From Bacillota bacterium (GTDB lineage: Bacteria; Bacillota; Sulfobacillia; Sulfobacillales; JAIMBI01), in assembly GCA_021846565.1 (NCBI GenBank), contig JAJZWS010000006.1, positions 1 to 64,000 of the forward strand: a stretch of DNA of 64,000 nt, written 5' to 3'. Below are positions 1-8,157 of the stretch, piece by piece. The position numbers were made by a program, and so were the translations under genes. Positions within the stretch are counted from its first letter, which is position 1. Every line of letters begins with the position of its first letter. A model generated the notes under the pieces. It had not been told where the DNA came from, did not search any database, and was given only the letters and a program-made list of their open reading frames with translations.

Positions 1-614
1 CCCTCGGCTTTCACGGCGCCATCGTGCATGGTCACGCGCATGGCCGCTTTTTGGACCACCCCGACTTCTGGCCCCTCTTTGAGGCGGCCGAAGCGCTCGC
101 CGTGCCGCTGTACCTGCACCCCACCCCCCCGACCCCGGCCGTGTTTGACGCCTACTTCGGTGGCCTGACGCCGGATGTGGCGCGGGTTTTGGCCACCAGC
201 GGCTGGGGCTGGCATGCGGAGACGGGTCTCCATGCGCTTCGCCTCATCGTCTCGGGCGTATTCGACCGGTTTCCGCGCCTCAGGGTCATCGTTGGCCACA
301 TGGGCGAGAACCTGCCTTTTTCGCTGGCCCGGGCCGAGGACACGCTGGGCCGGGTGGCCACCAGCCTGCGCCGCTCCATCAGCGAATACTTCACGGAGAA
401 CTTCTATGTCACGACCAGCGCGTACTTCACCCTCCCACCGTTCCTGTGCGCGCTCATGGTGGTGGGGGTCGACCGCATCCTCTTCTCGGTTGACTACCCG
501 TTTTCGGAAAACGGACCCGGCCGTGCCTTTCTGGACGCCCTCCCGGTGAGTGCAGCGGACCGCCACAAGGTCGCGCACGGCAATGTGGAGCGGCTGCTGC
601 GCCTTCCGCGCTGA
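1..614 (+). CDS. Amidohydrolase family 2 (ACMSD-like) protein, C-terminal part
   Basis: The reading frame is open from the left edge (frame of base 3), so the gene starts outside the window and only about 203 codons are present. What remains is the C-terminal half of an amidohydrolase-2 TIM barrel, the family of 2-amino-3-carboxymuconate-semialdehyde and resorcylate-type decarboxylases. Visible signatures are FHGAIVHG...G.FLD near the edge, YLHP, GHMGE (metal-ligand His in the family) and FSVDYPFS, whose Asp is the conserved catalytic or metal residue. These enzymes are cytosolic, Zn-dependent decarboxylases or hydrolases of cyclic or aromatic acids; the substrate cannot be told. The stop is TGA at 612-614. 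A degraded paralogous fragment lies at 2268-2440. Confidence 0.85.
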   Translation, partial: LGFHGAIVHGHAHGRFLDHPDFWPLFEAAEALAVPLYLHPTPPTPAVFDAYFGGLTPDVARVLATSGWGWHAETGLHALRLIVSGVFDRFPRLRVIVGHMGENLPFSLARAEDTLGRVATSLRRSISEYFTENFYVTTSAYFTLPPFLCALMVVGVDRILFSVDYPFSENGPGRAFLDALPVSAADRHKVAHGNVERLLRLPR

Positions 615-820
615 TGGGGTGCCGTATGGCTCGGCTCCAGCAGGTGCTCCGTGGTGGTACCGTCCAACGTTGCTGGGCCACCTGAGTCCCACATTCCCGG
701 ACCGCAGGATCGGGAGCAAAGAGCGGGGGCGGCCATGGCCGAGACGGGGTTCACGCCAGATCACCGAGGCGGGTGGCTGACCCCGTGCCCATCCTTCCGT
801 CAGCTCTCGGACGCCAATCG

Positions 821-1462
821 TCATCCCGCGGTGAGCACCGGTGGAGGCACATCCACGAAACTAGAGTCGGCGTCAGGCCGCGCAGCCCCTTGGCGAGACG
901 CGTGGACGCCTCCATGACCGACCGCCGTCGGGACCACCCACCGTGCGAGGTTGACCTGGGCGTCATCCCGGCCAGGTGGGTGGCGAGGACGAGTGGATGG
1001 CGCATGAGCGAGCGAGTTGGCTGGCAGTGGGGTTGACCGGTCGGCGGACGCTGAGCCCACCGGGGAAGACGGGCTGGCCGCGCGCCGGGAATCCGCGCTC
1101 GGCGTGAGCATCTCCCGACTGTCCGCCACCAAAGCCTCTGTGACCGGGTGGGAGGGCGGCAACACAACCTGGTGGAGCAGGATCAAGGGCTGCACGGAGG
1201 CGGTTTCGAACGCGGAGAGGGCGGAGTGGGTCCAGATCACCGTGAGACCCCGCGCCAAATCCAGGGTCTGGTCCGCGAGCCGCAACCGTCCCACCCCTTC
1301 CAGGACGAGGATCCGGTGTTCGCACTCGGCCGCGAAGTCCACCACGGCCTCTCCCACCACCCGTAAAATCTCCGTGCCGTCCCACACGGGCTGGCAGTGC
1401 ACGCGGTCCTGGGCGGCTTCAGGAACCCGGGTCCCTCTCACAACCTCTGCTGACGAATTCAC
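821..1462 (-). CDS. Cupin-fold protein, possibly truncated or run-on
   Basis: The GTG start at 1462 has a good ribosome site (GGGGGAG, 7 nt upstream). The first 115 or so residues look like a single cupin barrel: a strand-rich stretch around RILVLEGVGRLRL followed by a hydrophobic second half ending near ILLHQVVL. The remaining 100 residues are rich in S, P, R and A, have no recognisable fold and look like read-through into non-coding DNA, so the native stop may have been lost. A cupin with a missing C-terminal half could be the sensor part of a former AraC-type regulator, but this is inference. No substrate or partner can be named. Confidence 0.45.
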   Translation of the reverse strand: MNSSAEVVRGTRVPEAAQDRVHCQPVWDGTEILRVVGEAVVDFAAECEHRILVLEGVGRLRLADQTLDLARGLTVIWTHSALSAFETASVQPLILLHQVVLPPSHPVTEALVADSREMLTPSADSRRAASPSSPVGSASADRSTPLPANSLAHAPSTRPRHPPGRDDAQVNLARWVVPTAVGHGGVHASRQGAARPDADSSFVDVPPPVLTAG

Positions 1463-1671
1463 GGCAAGCTCCCCCTGTCGGTGCTACGGCCCGCAGTCGT
1501 CGCCCGTCTGTCCAACTATTGCCCCGAGCGCGTGTCGAGGCTGCCACGCTCACTGCCCGAGCCGCTGGCCGCATGCCTCTGGGAAAGGTTGTCGGCGCCG
1601 AGGCACCAGCGTGAACCGGTGCTCGCCACGCACTGGCCCACGCCTCGGACGGGTCCGGGGGCTAAGTCCTA

Positions 1672-2118
1672 CTAGTCCCGAACCTTGCTCAATAGTTCTT
1701 GCAGCTCCCGGACTGTCTTGTGCCGATCGCTGTCCTTGTCCAGAGCCAGCAGGAGGAGCAGCACCTGTACTTGGAACTGCCACTGCGCCTGCGCCTGCGC
1801 CTGCATCTGCGCTTCCCACTGACCCTGGTGCTGGCGTTGATCCTGATACTGCCCCTGCTGCTCATGCACAAGCTGCAACATGAACTGATGCAGCTCCTGC
1901 CACTGAGCCTGGGCTTGCGCCTGCCACTGGCTCATCCACTGCCGCTGGTCCTGAAGTTGTCGCTGCGACTGCGACTCAGCCTGCGCCTGCAAGTTTACTT
2001 GGATGGCTCCCTGATGCCCGGGTGGCGGCTTGACCGAGACATGGCGGGAACCCGCCCGAGTCGTTTCAGGGTCTTCGCCGAGCGACACGGTACCCACTTC
2101 AACATCGTCTTCACTCAC
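1672..2118 (-). CDS. Glutamine-rich low-complexity protein
   Basis: A 148-residue protein starts at GTG 2118 with a strong AGGAGG 10 nt upstream and ends at TAG 1672. Residues 1-40 are acidic then basic. About residues 40-118 are dominated by Gln with Ala, Trp and Arg in short repeats such as QAQAQAQWQ, present twice. The C-terminal 30 residues have a leucine run followed by a charged helix (TVRELQELLSKVRD). The DNA carries a CTGCGC hexamer repeat in the first QAQA block. No family is recognised. The composition suggests an extended coiled coil or a self-associating protein; no membrane segment or signal peptide is obvious apart from the leucine run. The surrounding DNA is decayed, yet this frame and its ribosome site are intact. 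Confidence 0.6.
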   Translation of the reverse strand: MSEDDVEVGTVSLGEDPETTRAGSRHVSVKPPPGHQGAIQVNLQAQAESQSQRQLQDQRQWMSQWQAQAQAQWQELHQFMLQLVHEQQGQYQDQRQHQGQWEAQMQAQAQAQWQFQVQVLLLLLALDKDSDRHKTVRELQELLSKVRD

Positions 2119-2267
2119 GCGCCTTACGCCTCCTCACGTCGCTTATCCGAGCCCGACGCGGGCGTCGGATGCGATCGGTGCATCCTACGGAGACGACCGC
2201 CGGGGGTTACAGCACAGCATCCCATGTCATGCCACATGGCGCTCGACCCCACAGAGCCGTACGCCGT

Positions 2268-2440
2268 CACGACGGTGGAGCCGACCGCACCATCTTCTCG
2301 GTCGAGGACCCGTCTTTTCAAAGCGGACCCGCGTGTTGCCTTCTGGGGCTGCACCTCGCACCCCGGACGCCCGACACCGGAGCGTGGTCATGTGGAGTGT
2401 GGGCCGCCAGCTGGCCAACCGCGCTCTCCGGTTGACCGGT
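2268..2440 (+). pseudogene. Decayed fragment of an amidohydrolase paralogue
   Basis: The translation GADRTIFSVEDPSFQSGPA matches the segment GVDRILFSVDYPFSENGPG of the amidohydrolase at the left edge, and the DNA is also visibly similar. After a frame change the end (RHRSVVMWSVGRQLANRALRL) lines up with the C-terminus of the same protein (RHKVAHGNVERLLRL). No start, no upstream half and at least one frameshift are seen, so this is a relic of a second copy of the gene. Confidence 0.6.
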
Positions 2441-2444
2441 ACGC

Positions 2445-2804
2445 ATGGATGATGTGGTCACGGCTTGGGTAGGGTGTCGGTCCGCGCCAGCTTCGGCGGT
2501 CGCCAACAACGCGCAGGCACTTTCCGTGGACGTGTTGAATGAGGTTGATGCCTTCGTGTCGATGACGTCCGGCACATACACGGGCGGCGTTCCCACCTAC
2601 ATGGCGGCGACTAATTCCAGCCTGCCGCTGCTCCAGTCCACGGAAAACACGGTGGTCCAATCGGAGGCGGCGGTGGTCGGATACGAAACCGGCGTCCTCG
2701 GAAAGCTGGTGGGCACGTCCTCCAATCTCGAGGCGTTGATCACCCCCCTCAGGGTTGACGTTGCGTGCGGCGGCGAACTCCTGCCGAGGCGGCCTAACAG
2801 GTGA
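2445..2804 (+). CDS. Hypothetical protein, probably a gene remnant
   Basis: This 119-codon frame has strongly GC-biased third positions between about 2500 and 2780, as expected of real coding DNA here. The protein is rich in Ser, Thr, Val and Ala, without charged clusters, signal peptide or known motif. There is no convincing ribosome site before the ATG and both ends read as non-coding, so it may be the middle of a decayed gene. No family is recognised and no function is proposed. Confidence 0.35.
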   Translation: MDDVVTAWVGCRSAPASAVANNAQALSVDVLNEVDAFVSMTSGTYTGGVPTYMAATNSSLPLLQSTENTVVQSEAAVVGYETGVLGKLVGTSSNLEALITPLRVDVACGGELLPRRPNR

Positions 2805-2900
2805 CAGGCCCCCGGGTGCGCGGGAGCGGATGACTGCCGTGCCATGCCTCGCCGCCGGGCTTATTTTCCGCCACCGCGGCGGACATCGACACAATTTCTC

Positions 2901-2933
2901 TTGACCGGCCCGTCCGTCGGTGTTACATGTAAC
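2901..2933 (+). promoter_or_regulatory. Promoter with palindromic operator for the mazEF-like pair
   Basis: A -35 TTGACC (2901-2906) is followed at 16-17 bp by a -10-like TTACAT/TACATG. The -10 lies inside the perfect 12-bp palindrome GTTACATGTAAC (2922-2933), only 5 bp before the antitoxin ribosome site. This position suits autorepression by the antitoxin, as is usual in type II toxin-antitoxin loci. Operator function is inferred. Confidence 0.55.
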
Positions 2934-2953
2934 GCCACAAGGAGGGCCCTGCC

Positions 2954-3157
2954 GTGCACACATCCCAACGCGTGTCTGAACATCGCCGCCGGCTCTACGC
3001 CGCAGGCCTGCGCCCTGTGCAGATCTGGGTGCCCGATGCGCGCCGGCCGGGATTTGCTGAGGAGTGCCGCCGACAGTCGCGGAGCCTACGGGCCGATCCG
3101 GCGGAACGCGAGGCCATTCGGGTGGCTGAGGACCTGGGCGCTTGGACGGGCCGCTGA
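2954..3157 (+). CDS. MazE-like antitoxin, DUF3018 family
   Basis: A 67-residue protein starts at GTG 2954, 8 nt after AAGGAGG. It carries the hallmark of the DUF3018 antitoxin-MazE-like family: an N-terminal basic helix, then LRPVQIWVPDARRPGFAEECRR. Such proteins bind DNA and neutralise a MazF-type RNase encoded immediately downstream. Here the toxin frame begins inside the antitoxin gene (16-bp overlap), which implies translational coupling. A palindrome in the promoter suggests autoregulation. The pair is intact, unlike most of the surrounding DNA. Confidence 0.85.
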   Translation: MHTSQRVSEHRRRLYAAGLRPVQIWVPDARRPGFAEECRRQSRSLRADPAEREAIRVAEDLGAWTGR

Positions 3158-3477
3158 CCCGCGGTGCCGTGGTCACGGTGGCTGCTCCCGGCGAGTATGG
3201 GAAACCTCGCCCTGCACTCCGCATACAGTCAGACCTCTTTGACGAGCATCCCAGCGTCACGCTGTGCCTAATCACACCAGACCTAAGGGACGCTCCCCTC
3301 TTTCGTCTCGACGTGCACCCCAGTGCCGAGAATGGACTGCATCATCTCTCGCAGGTCATGGTCGACAAGGTCGTGACGGTGTCGCGTGGCAGAATAGGGT
3401 CACGGCTCGGTTCTTTGGAAGCGAACATCATGTTGCGGGTCAGCCGAGCCCTGGCTTTGTGGATTGGATTAGCGTAG
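3142..3477 (+). CDS. MazF/PemK-type toxin
   Basis: This 111-residue protein belongs to the MazF/PemK/CcdB-fold endoribonucleases, which cleave mRNA when the antitoxin is lost. Family features are the opening strand RGAVVTVAAPGEYGKPRPALRIQ (GxYGKPRPxL is typical), a central CLITPDL strand and the VMVDKVVTVSRGRIG segment, close to the usual end of MazF (QVDQIRTVDRSRIG-like). The start is TTG 3142 overlapping the antitoxin gene. The last 20 residues are hydrophobic. It should act in the cytosol with the partner encoded at 2954-3157. Confidence 0.85.
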   Translation: MDGPLTRGAVVTVAAPGEYGKPRPALRIQSDLFDEHPSVTLCLITPDLRDAPLFRLDVHPSAENGLHHLSQVMVDKVVTVSRGRIGSRLGSLEANIMLRVSRALALWIGLA

Positions 3478-3577
3478 CTCTCTTCGTCTAACGCGCGTGT
3501 CTTTGGAGAAATCGTCCGATGCCTTTGGACTCACCCAGCCGGGCAACCGCCAGGGTTCATGACAAGGGGGCACCATC

Positions 3578-4078
3578 ATGGCAGCCACCGACATTGTCGC
3601 TATGACGCCGGCCGACGCCGACGGCGTGCTGGCCATCTATGCGGAGGGACTCGAGACGGGCGAGGCCACGTTTGAGACCGAGGTGCCGACATGGCCGGCG
3701 TGGAACGCCGGCCACCTCCAGGTCTGTCGACTAGTGGCGCGCGTCGGCGGCACGCTCGCCGGGTGGGCGGCGCTGTCGCCGGTGAGCGGCCGGTGCATCT
3801 ACGCGGGGGTGGCCGAGGTGAGCGTGTACGTGGCGGCCGCGGCCCGCGGCCAGGGGGTGGGGCGCGAACTGCTGCGCCACCTCGTCGCCGCCAGCGAAGG
3901 GGCCGGCTTGTGGACACTGCAGGCGAGCATCTTTCCTGAAAACGCGGCCAGTCTTCGGCTTCACGAGCGGTGTGACTTTCGCGTGGTGGGACGTCGCGAG
4001 CGCATCGGCCAGCTCCACGGCGTCTGGCGGGACACGCTGCTGCTGGAGCGCCGAAGCACGACGGTTGGGGTGAGATGA
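3578..4078 (+). CDS. GNAT N-acetyltransferase, phosphinothricin acetyltransferase-like
   Basis: A 166-residue GNAT protein starts at ATG 3578 after AAGGGGG. It resembles the Pat/Bar group (165-180 residues): the N-terminal AIYAEGLETGEATFE matches the family IYNEAVxxxxATFE, and the acetyl-CoA loop is the variant RGQGVGRELLRHL. The C-terminal SLRLHERCDFRVVGRRERIG also fits. Such enzymes acetylate the amino group of phosphinothricin-like or other small amines; the true substrate is unknown. It stands alone, convergent to the pepC genes. Confidence 0.85.
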   Translation: MAATDIVAMTPADADGVLAIYAEGLETGEATFETEVPTWPAWNAGHLQVCRLVARVGGTLAGWAALSPVSGRCIYAGVAEVSVYVAAAARGQGVGRELLRHLVAASEGAGLWTLQASIFPENAASLRLHERCDFRVVGRRERIGQLHGVWRDTLLLERRSTTVGVR

Positions 4079-4104
4079 GGGGCCGCGTATCACCGCAGCC
4101 CCTC
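4077..4104. terminator. Stem-loop between convergent genes
   Basis: GAGGGGC (4077-4083) pairs with GCCCCTC (4098-4104) around a 14-nt loop. It overlaps the stop of the acetyltransferase and lies 28 bp past the stop of the minus-strand pepC gene. There is no clear T tract, so it is a probable bidirectional transcript end only by position. Confidence 0.4.
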
Positions 4105-4132
4105 CCACAGCTTCTGTGACGGGTCGGATGCG

Positions 4133-5482
4133 CTAAATCGCGTCCCCCACGGGGCTCCACAGCGGCAACACCCCGGGCGGCGACGCCAGCGCCGCCTGTT
4201 GTCGCGCCGAAAGTTGCCGTCTCCGCACAATCACGTGGTACGTGTGCTCGGCAAACCACGCGTCGCTCATCACGAACCAGCCCTGGCGGCCCCGCTCGGT
4301 GCCCCAGCTGTTTTCCACCTTCCAGCGGGTGGGCCGGCCCTCGACCAGGTTCACCCCGGTGATGAGCATAGCGTGGGTGGGCCGGCTTTCGCCCGACACC
4401 AGCCGGTCGGCCTTGCTCATGGCCAAGGGCACGCCCAGCGCCGTCTCGTAGTCGTACAGCGCGGTGTCCATCACCCCAGACTCCCGGTCGGAGTCTTTGC
4501 CCACCTCACAGGCGAACCACACCGGCTGGCCGGCCTCCAGCTCCGCCAGGGTCAGCGCTCGGAGCGCATCAATGTCCACGTTCAGATAGCGCACCTCGCG
4601 TCCGCCCTGGGTGCGGGGACCAAACCGCACGGTGTAGCTTTGGTCATAGGGCGTGTCATCCAAGGGCGAGCTCATGACGGTCACGTACTCGCCCAAGTCC
4701 ACCCCGACATGCTCCTGAAAGAAGCGTTGGGGCGTCAGATTGGGCACCCAGTGAAACGCATGGTCGCGATCCCGGTATTCGAAGTCGAACGTCTCAGGCG
4801 GCTCACCGAGGAAGTGCACCAGCATGCGATAAATCTCGGCCAGCTGGTCGGCCTTCAACGCAGCCAGCCGCTCCGCATCCGCGCCGGCCCCGTGTGCACG
4901 GCGCAGCGCCATCCCGAGGGCATGCAACTTCAGGCCCAGCACCTGGTTCATTCCCTGGGACTGACTCGAGTGAAACGTTTCCGGCATCACGGTCTTGGGC
5001 ACCACACCGTACTTCTCCACCAGGTCGACAAACATGCCCCACCAGCCGCCGTCGCCGGCGGGCCCGCGAAACACCCAGCGTGAAAGCTCGCTGTCCATCG
5101 GCTCGTCCGCGGTGGCCAGCACGTTCTGAAGAAAGTAGTTAGCCTTCTCCAGTTTGTCCCAGAACATCTGGTACGCCTGCGAAAACTCGAATTCTTTGAG
5201 GTTGTGGCTCTTGCAGATGGCGGCCTTCAGCAGATTGAACCCCGCAAAGGCCCAGCACCGGCCGCTCTGCTTCTGGTTGGTGATAAGCTCGCTCGTGAGC
5301 TCCAAGGAGAACGTGTGCGGGGCGGTGGTCGCCACCGCCTGGTTCATCGCCACGGCCTGGATGCCGTTCTTTTTGACCGCGTTCATAATAGCCCGATGCT
5401 CCCGCTCCCGGCGAAATGCCGCGGCCTGTTTGGCCGCCCACTCGGCGGACAGCGTGGGGGTTTCCGTCAAACTCACGCCCAT
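4133..5482 (-). CDS. pepC: Aminopeptidase C (bleomycin hydrolase family, C1B)
   Basis: A 449-residue papain-fold aminopeptidase, full length for the family (about 445-450). The start ATG 5482 is chosen because AGGAGG lies 6 nt upstream; a longer frame to 5599 has no ribosome site. The catalytic Cys is C76 in SGRCWAFAG, the His lies in THAMLITGV and the Asn in VENSWG. These cytosolic enzymes form hexameric barrels and remove N-terminal residues from peptides. The gene lies downstream of, and is about 55% identical by eye to, a second copy at 5609-6964, with a terminator-like hairpin between them. Confidence 0.93.
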   Translation of the reverse strand: MGVSLTETPTLSAEWAAKQAAAFRREREHRAIMNAVKKNGIQAVAMNQAVATTAPHTFSLELTSELITNQKQSGRCWAFAGFNLLKAAICKSHNLKEFEFSQAYQMFWDKLEKANYFLQNVLATADEPMDSELSRWVFRGPAGDGGWWGMFVDLVEKYGVVPKTVMPETFHSSQSQGMNQVLGLKLHALGMALRRAHGAGADAERLAALKADQLAEIYRMLVHFLGEPPETFDFEYRDRDHAFHWVPNLTPQRFFQEHVGVDLGEYVTVMSSPLDDTPYDQSYTVRFGPRTQGGREVRYLNVDIDALRALTLAELEAGQPVWFACEVGKDSDRESGVMDTALYDYETALGVPLAMSKADRLVSGESRPTHAMLITGVNLVEGRPTRWKVENSWGTERGRQGWFVMSDAWFAEHTYHVIVRRRQLSARQQAALASPPGVLPLWSPVGDAI

Positions 5483-5555
5483 GACATGCCTCCTGCTCGT
5501 AACTTGCGGTATGTTCTCGGTGCTGCGACATCGCGGATGGCCCATGGGGCAATAA

Positions 5556-5605
5556 GCACAAGGGTGGGGCGCCCTCCCGTAAAAGGGGCGGCGCCCCACT
5601 TGTGC
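5556..5605 (-). terminator. Hairpin after the upstream pepC copy
   Basis: A long inverted repeat: GCACAAG..TGGGGCGCC on one arm and GGCGCCCCACTTGTGC on the other, 16 paired positions with a 2-nt bulge and a 16-nt loop. It starts 4 bp after the TAG of the 5609-6964 gene and is followed on the minus strand by TTATT. It probably ends or attenuates the transcript before the second pepC gene. Confidence 0.65.
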
Positions 5606-5608
5606 GTC

Positions 5609-6964
5609 CTACGCCAGCGACCCCATGGGGTCCCACGGCTTCAGCACGATGGGATCGCCCTTCATGGCATCCTGCAGAGCGGTGGACAGGTACTTCCGCT
5701 GCACCACCACCTGGTACATGTGCTCGTCGAACCAGCTGTCGCTCATCACGAAGAAACCCTTTTGGCCCGGCTCAGTGCCCCAGCTGTTCTCAACCTTCCA
5801 GCGGTTCGGCCGCCCGTCGACGACGTTCACGCCGGTGAACACCATGGCGTGGGTCATCTGGCTCTCGCCGTAGTCCAGCCGCTCCGCCTTGCTCAGATGA
5901 AACGGCACCCCGAGCGCGGTCTCGTAGTCGTACAGGCGCGTGTCCATCACGCCGGAGGTACGGTCCGAGTCTTTGCCGACGTCGCAGCCAAACCACACCA
6001 CTTCGCCGTCCTGGAGCTGCGCCAGCGCCAGCTGCCGCAGGGTTTCGCTCTCCACGTTGAGATAAAGGACATCCCGGCCGCCCTTCACGTTGCCCAGGTA
6101 CTGCACCGTGTAGGTGCGGCCATACGGCTTGTCGGCGGTGGGCGCGTTGATCACGCTGACGTAGTCGTCCAAGGCGATCCCCACATGCTGGTGGTAAAAC
6201 TCCTGGGGGGTGAGGCCACGGTCGGCGTGAAAGGCGTTGTCCTTGTCGCGATACTCGAAGTCGAAGCGGGTCGGCGGCTCGCCCAAAAAGTGCGCCAAGA
6301 GCCGGTAGATCTCCGCCAACATTTCTTCCTTGTGGCTCCGCAGCACGTCGACCGAGTGCTCGCCGTTTTGATACAGGCGGCGCAGCGCGACGGCGTCTTC
6401 ACGCAGCTTCGCGGTGATGAGGCTGTTCATCCCCCGCGACTGACTGGAGTGAAAGGTTTCGGGCATCACGGTCTTGGGCACCACGCCGTACTTCTCCACG
6501 AGGTTCACAAACATGTCCCACTGGCCCCCGTCGTTGACCGGCGCCTGCAGCAGCCAGGCAATCACCCGACCGTCGGTGGGCTCCTCCAGGGTGTCCAGGA
6601 TGTTCTCCAGGAAATAGTTGGACTTCTCGAACTTGTCCCAGAACATTTGGTACGTCTGCGACAACTCGAATTCTTTCAGGTTGTGGGTCTTGCAGATGGC
6701 CACCTTCATGGTGTTCAGCCCGGCAAACAGCCAGCAGCGGCCGCTGGCCTTCTGGCTGGTGATGGGGTCTGAGGGCAGGTCGATGGAGAACGTGTACGGC
6801 GTCGTGGTGGCCACCGCCTGGTCCATCGCGACCGATTGGATGCCGTTTTTCTTGACGGCATTCATCAAGGTTTTGTGCTCGCGCTCCTGGGAAAACGTTT
6901 CAGCCAGCTTCTTTACCAGATCGGGCGAAATCGCGGCCGAGTAATCGAGACGGATGCTCATCAT
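5609..6964 (-). CDS. pepC: Aminopeptidase C (bleomycin hydrolase family, C1B), second copy
   Basis: A 451-residue paralogue of the neighbouring pepC, with all catalytic elements: C77 in SGRCWLFAG, His in THAMVFTGV and Asn in VENSWG. The start is taken at ATG 6964 (MMSIRL), with a G-rich site just upstream; ATG 6961 is equally possible. The N-terminal MNAVKKNGIQ..A motif and the family's conserved FWDKFEK are present. Tandem duplication followed by divergence suggests two peptide preferences, possibly for use of external peptides; this is inference. Confidence 0.93.
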   Translation of the reverse strand: MMSIRLDYSAAISPDLVKKLAETFSQEREHKTLMNAVKKNGIQSVAMDQAVATTTPYTFSIDLPSDPITSQKASGRCWLFAGLNTMKVAICKTHNLKEFELSQTYQMFWDKFEKSNYFLENILDTLEEPTDGRVIAWLLQAPVNDGGQWDMFVNLVEKYGVVPKTVMPETFHSSQSRGMNSLITAKLREDAVALRRLYQNGEHSVDVLRSHKEEMLAEIYRLLAHFLGEPPTRFDFEYRDKDNAFHADRGLTPQEFYHQHVGIALDDYVSVINAPTADKPYGRTYTVQYLGNVKGGRDVLYLNVESETLRQLALAQLQDGEVVWFGCDVGKDSDRTSGVMDTRLYDYETALGVPFHLSKAERLDYGESQMTHAMVFTGVNVVDGRPNRWKVENSWGTEPGQKGFFVMSDSWFDEHMYQVVVQRKYLSTALQDAMKGDPIVLKPWDPMGSLA

Positions 6965-7081
6965 CGGAGCCCCCCGGCTTCTCCCGCGCCAGCATGACCG
7001 GCGCCGGTCGTTAATGAGGTAAACGACCTCATCATACACCAACGGCCGCGGGCTCCGCTACGACTTTAGACCGAGAGACGC

Positions 7082-7651
7082 TCAGGCCAACAGCATCCAC
7101 AGCCCGACGGCCGCCATGGCAACCGCCCCAATGCGGGAAAGCGCCTGCAGCGTCAGCCAGCGGCGCAACAGCACCCCCGCGGTGGCGCTCACGTAGGCCG
7201 CAGCCACCAACGCGGCCGACGCCACCGCCCACACCAGCGGCGCCACGGGGAGCCTGGTGCTCCAGGACAAGATCGCCACCTGGGTCAGGTCGCCAAATTC
7301 CGCGACAAACACCGCCAGGAACGCCGACACCAAGAGACGCCGCCGCACCGCTATCCGCGCGGCTTCCCGATCTTCGTCCTCGTCATCGTCGTCGGGGGGC
7401 TTGAACCACAGCCAGGCGGCAAACCCCAGCAGCAACAGCACCTCCGCCATGTGCACCCACGGGCTTGTCCACCCGGCCAGCAGGCGACCGACGGCCACCG
7501 CTAGCGCGGCCTGCAACGACAGCGCCACACTGGCTCCCAGCCATACCACGCGCTTCTGCCGCGGCGCCAGGGTCATCACCAGCAACGAGGTTTTGTCAGG
7601 GAGCTCCGCCAGGAACACCGAGATAAAGCAAAGCCCATATGCCCACGTCAT
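7082..7651 (-). CDS. GDT1/TMEM165-family (UPF0016) cation transporter
   Basis: A 189-residue membrane protein with six predicted helices in two similar halves. Each half carries the family motif E-x-G-D-(K/R)-(T/S) in a recognisable form: ELPDKT near residue 17 and EFGDLT in the second half. The loop between the halves is a run of acidic residues (PPDDDDEDED). UPF0016 proteins export Mn2+ or Ca2+, or act as cation/proton antiporters. The start ATG 7651 (MTWAYG) is chosen because the preceding frame is not membrane-like. The first motif has Pro in place of Gly, which is unusual. Confidence 0.85.
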   Translation of the reverse strand: MTWAYGLCFISVFLAELPDKTSLLVMTLAPRQKRVVWLGASVALSLQAALAVAVGRLLAGWTSPWVHMAEVLLLLGFAAWLWFKPPDDDDEDEDREAARIAVRRRLLVSAFLAVFVAEFGDLTQVAILSWSTRLPVAPLVWAVASAALVAAAYVSATAGVLLRRWLTLQALSRIGAVAMAAVGLWMLLA

Positions 7652-7700
7652 GAGACATCGTTCGCTATACGACGAGCGATTCCCTGCCGGACCGGGCGCG

Positions 7701-8024
7701 CTACTGGGGTGCCCGCCCGCACCAGGTTTGGACGTGCGGATTTTCGACCACAAACCCGGTGTGCATCAGATCGTCGCTGAAGTCGACCGTGCTGCCGTCA
7801 ACATAGGGGCGGGAGGCTGGCGACACCAAGAGCCCAATGGAACCGTCGCCCGCCACCCGCACCACTTCATCCTCCGCACTCGGCGCCTCCGCCAGCTCCA
7901 CCCGAAAGCCAATTTTGCCGCATTCGCAGTCCTGAGCGCCATCCACCCGAAACCACTCGGTGCCTTGCCGCGCCGCCAGCCGCTCGAAGCGCCGCACAGC
8001 TTTCGGCGTCACTGTCAATTCCAT
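7701..8024 (-). CDS. HesB/IscA-like iron-sulfur biogenesis family protein
   Basis: A 107-residue protein starting at ATG 8024 behind GGGAGGG. It has the HesB/IscA outline: MELTVTPKAVRRFERL, a central strand with DCECGKIGF, the segment SIGLLVSPASRPYVDGSTVDF typical of the family, and the late FVVENPHVQTWCG. The Cys pattern (CEC and a single later Cys) is not the canonical C-x(60-80)-CGC of IscA, so it may be one of the divergent Gram-positive members (YqkB/YneR type) that may not carry a cluster. It is divergent from the P1 peptidase gene. Confidence 0.7.
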   Translation of the reverse strand: MELTVTPKAVRRFERLAARQGTEWFRVDGAQDCECGKIGFRVELAEAPSAEDEVVRVAGDGSIGLLVSPASRPYVDGSTVDFSDDLMHTGFVVENPHVQTWCGRAPQ

Positions 8025-8157
8025 CGCAGTCCCTCCCTCGCTCGCCCTTATTGTCGCCGATACGGGGCGCGAACGGTAGTACCGGTGGACGCCGCGCTTG
8101 GCGTGGCCCTCCGCGACCCCTATGCTGGGACCGGAACATGAGAAAGGGGCGCTGCCG

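Noticed and set aside
1780..1990. Regular CTGCGC-type repeats considered as a CRISPR array
   Set aside because: Units are 6 bp without spacers and encode the glutamine-rich blocks of a protein.
5204..6772. A 522-codon plus-strand open frame across both pepC genes
   Set aside because: It is the antisense of two genes with all catalytic motifs; composition is typical of a mirror frame.
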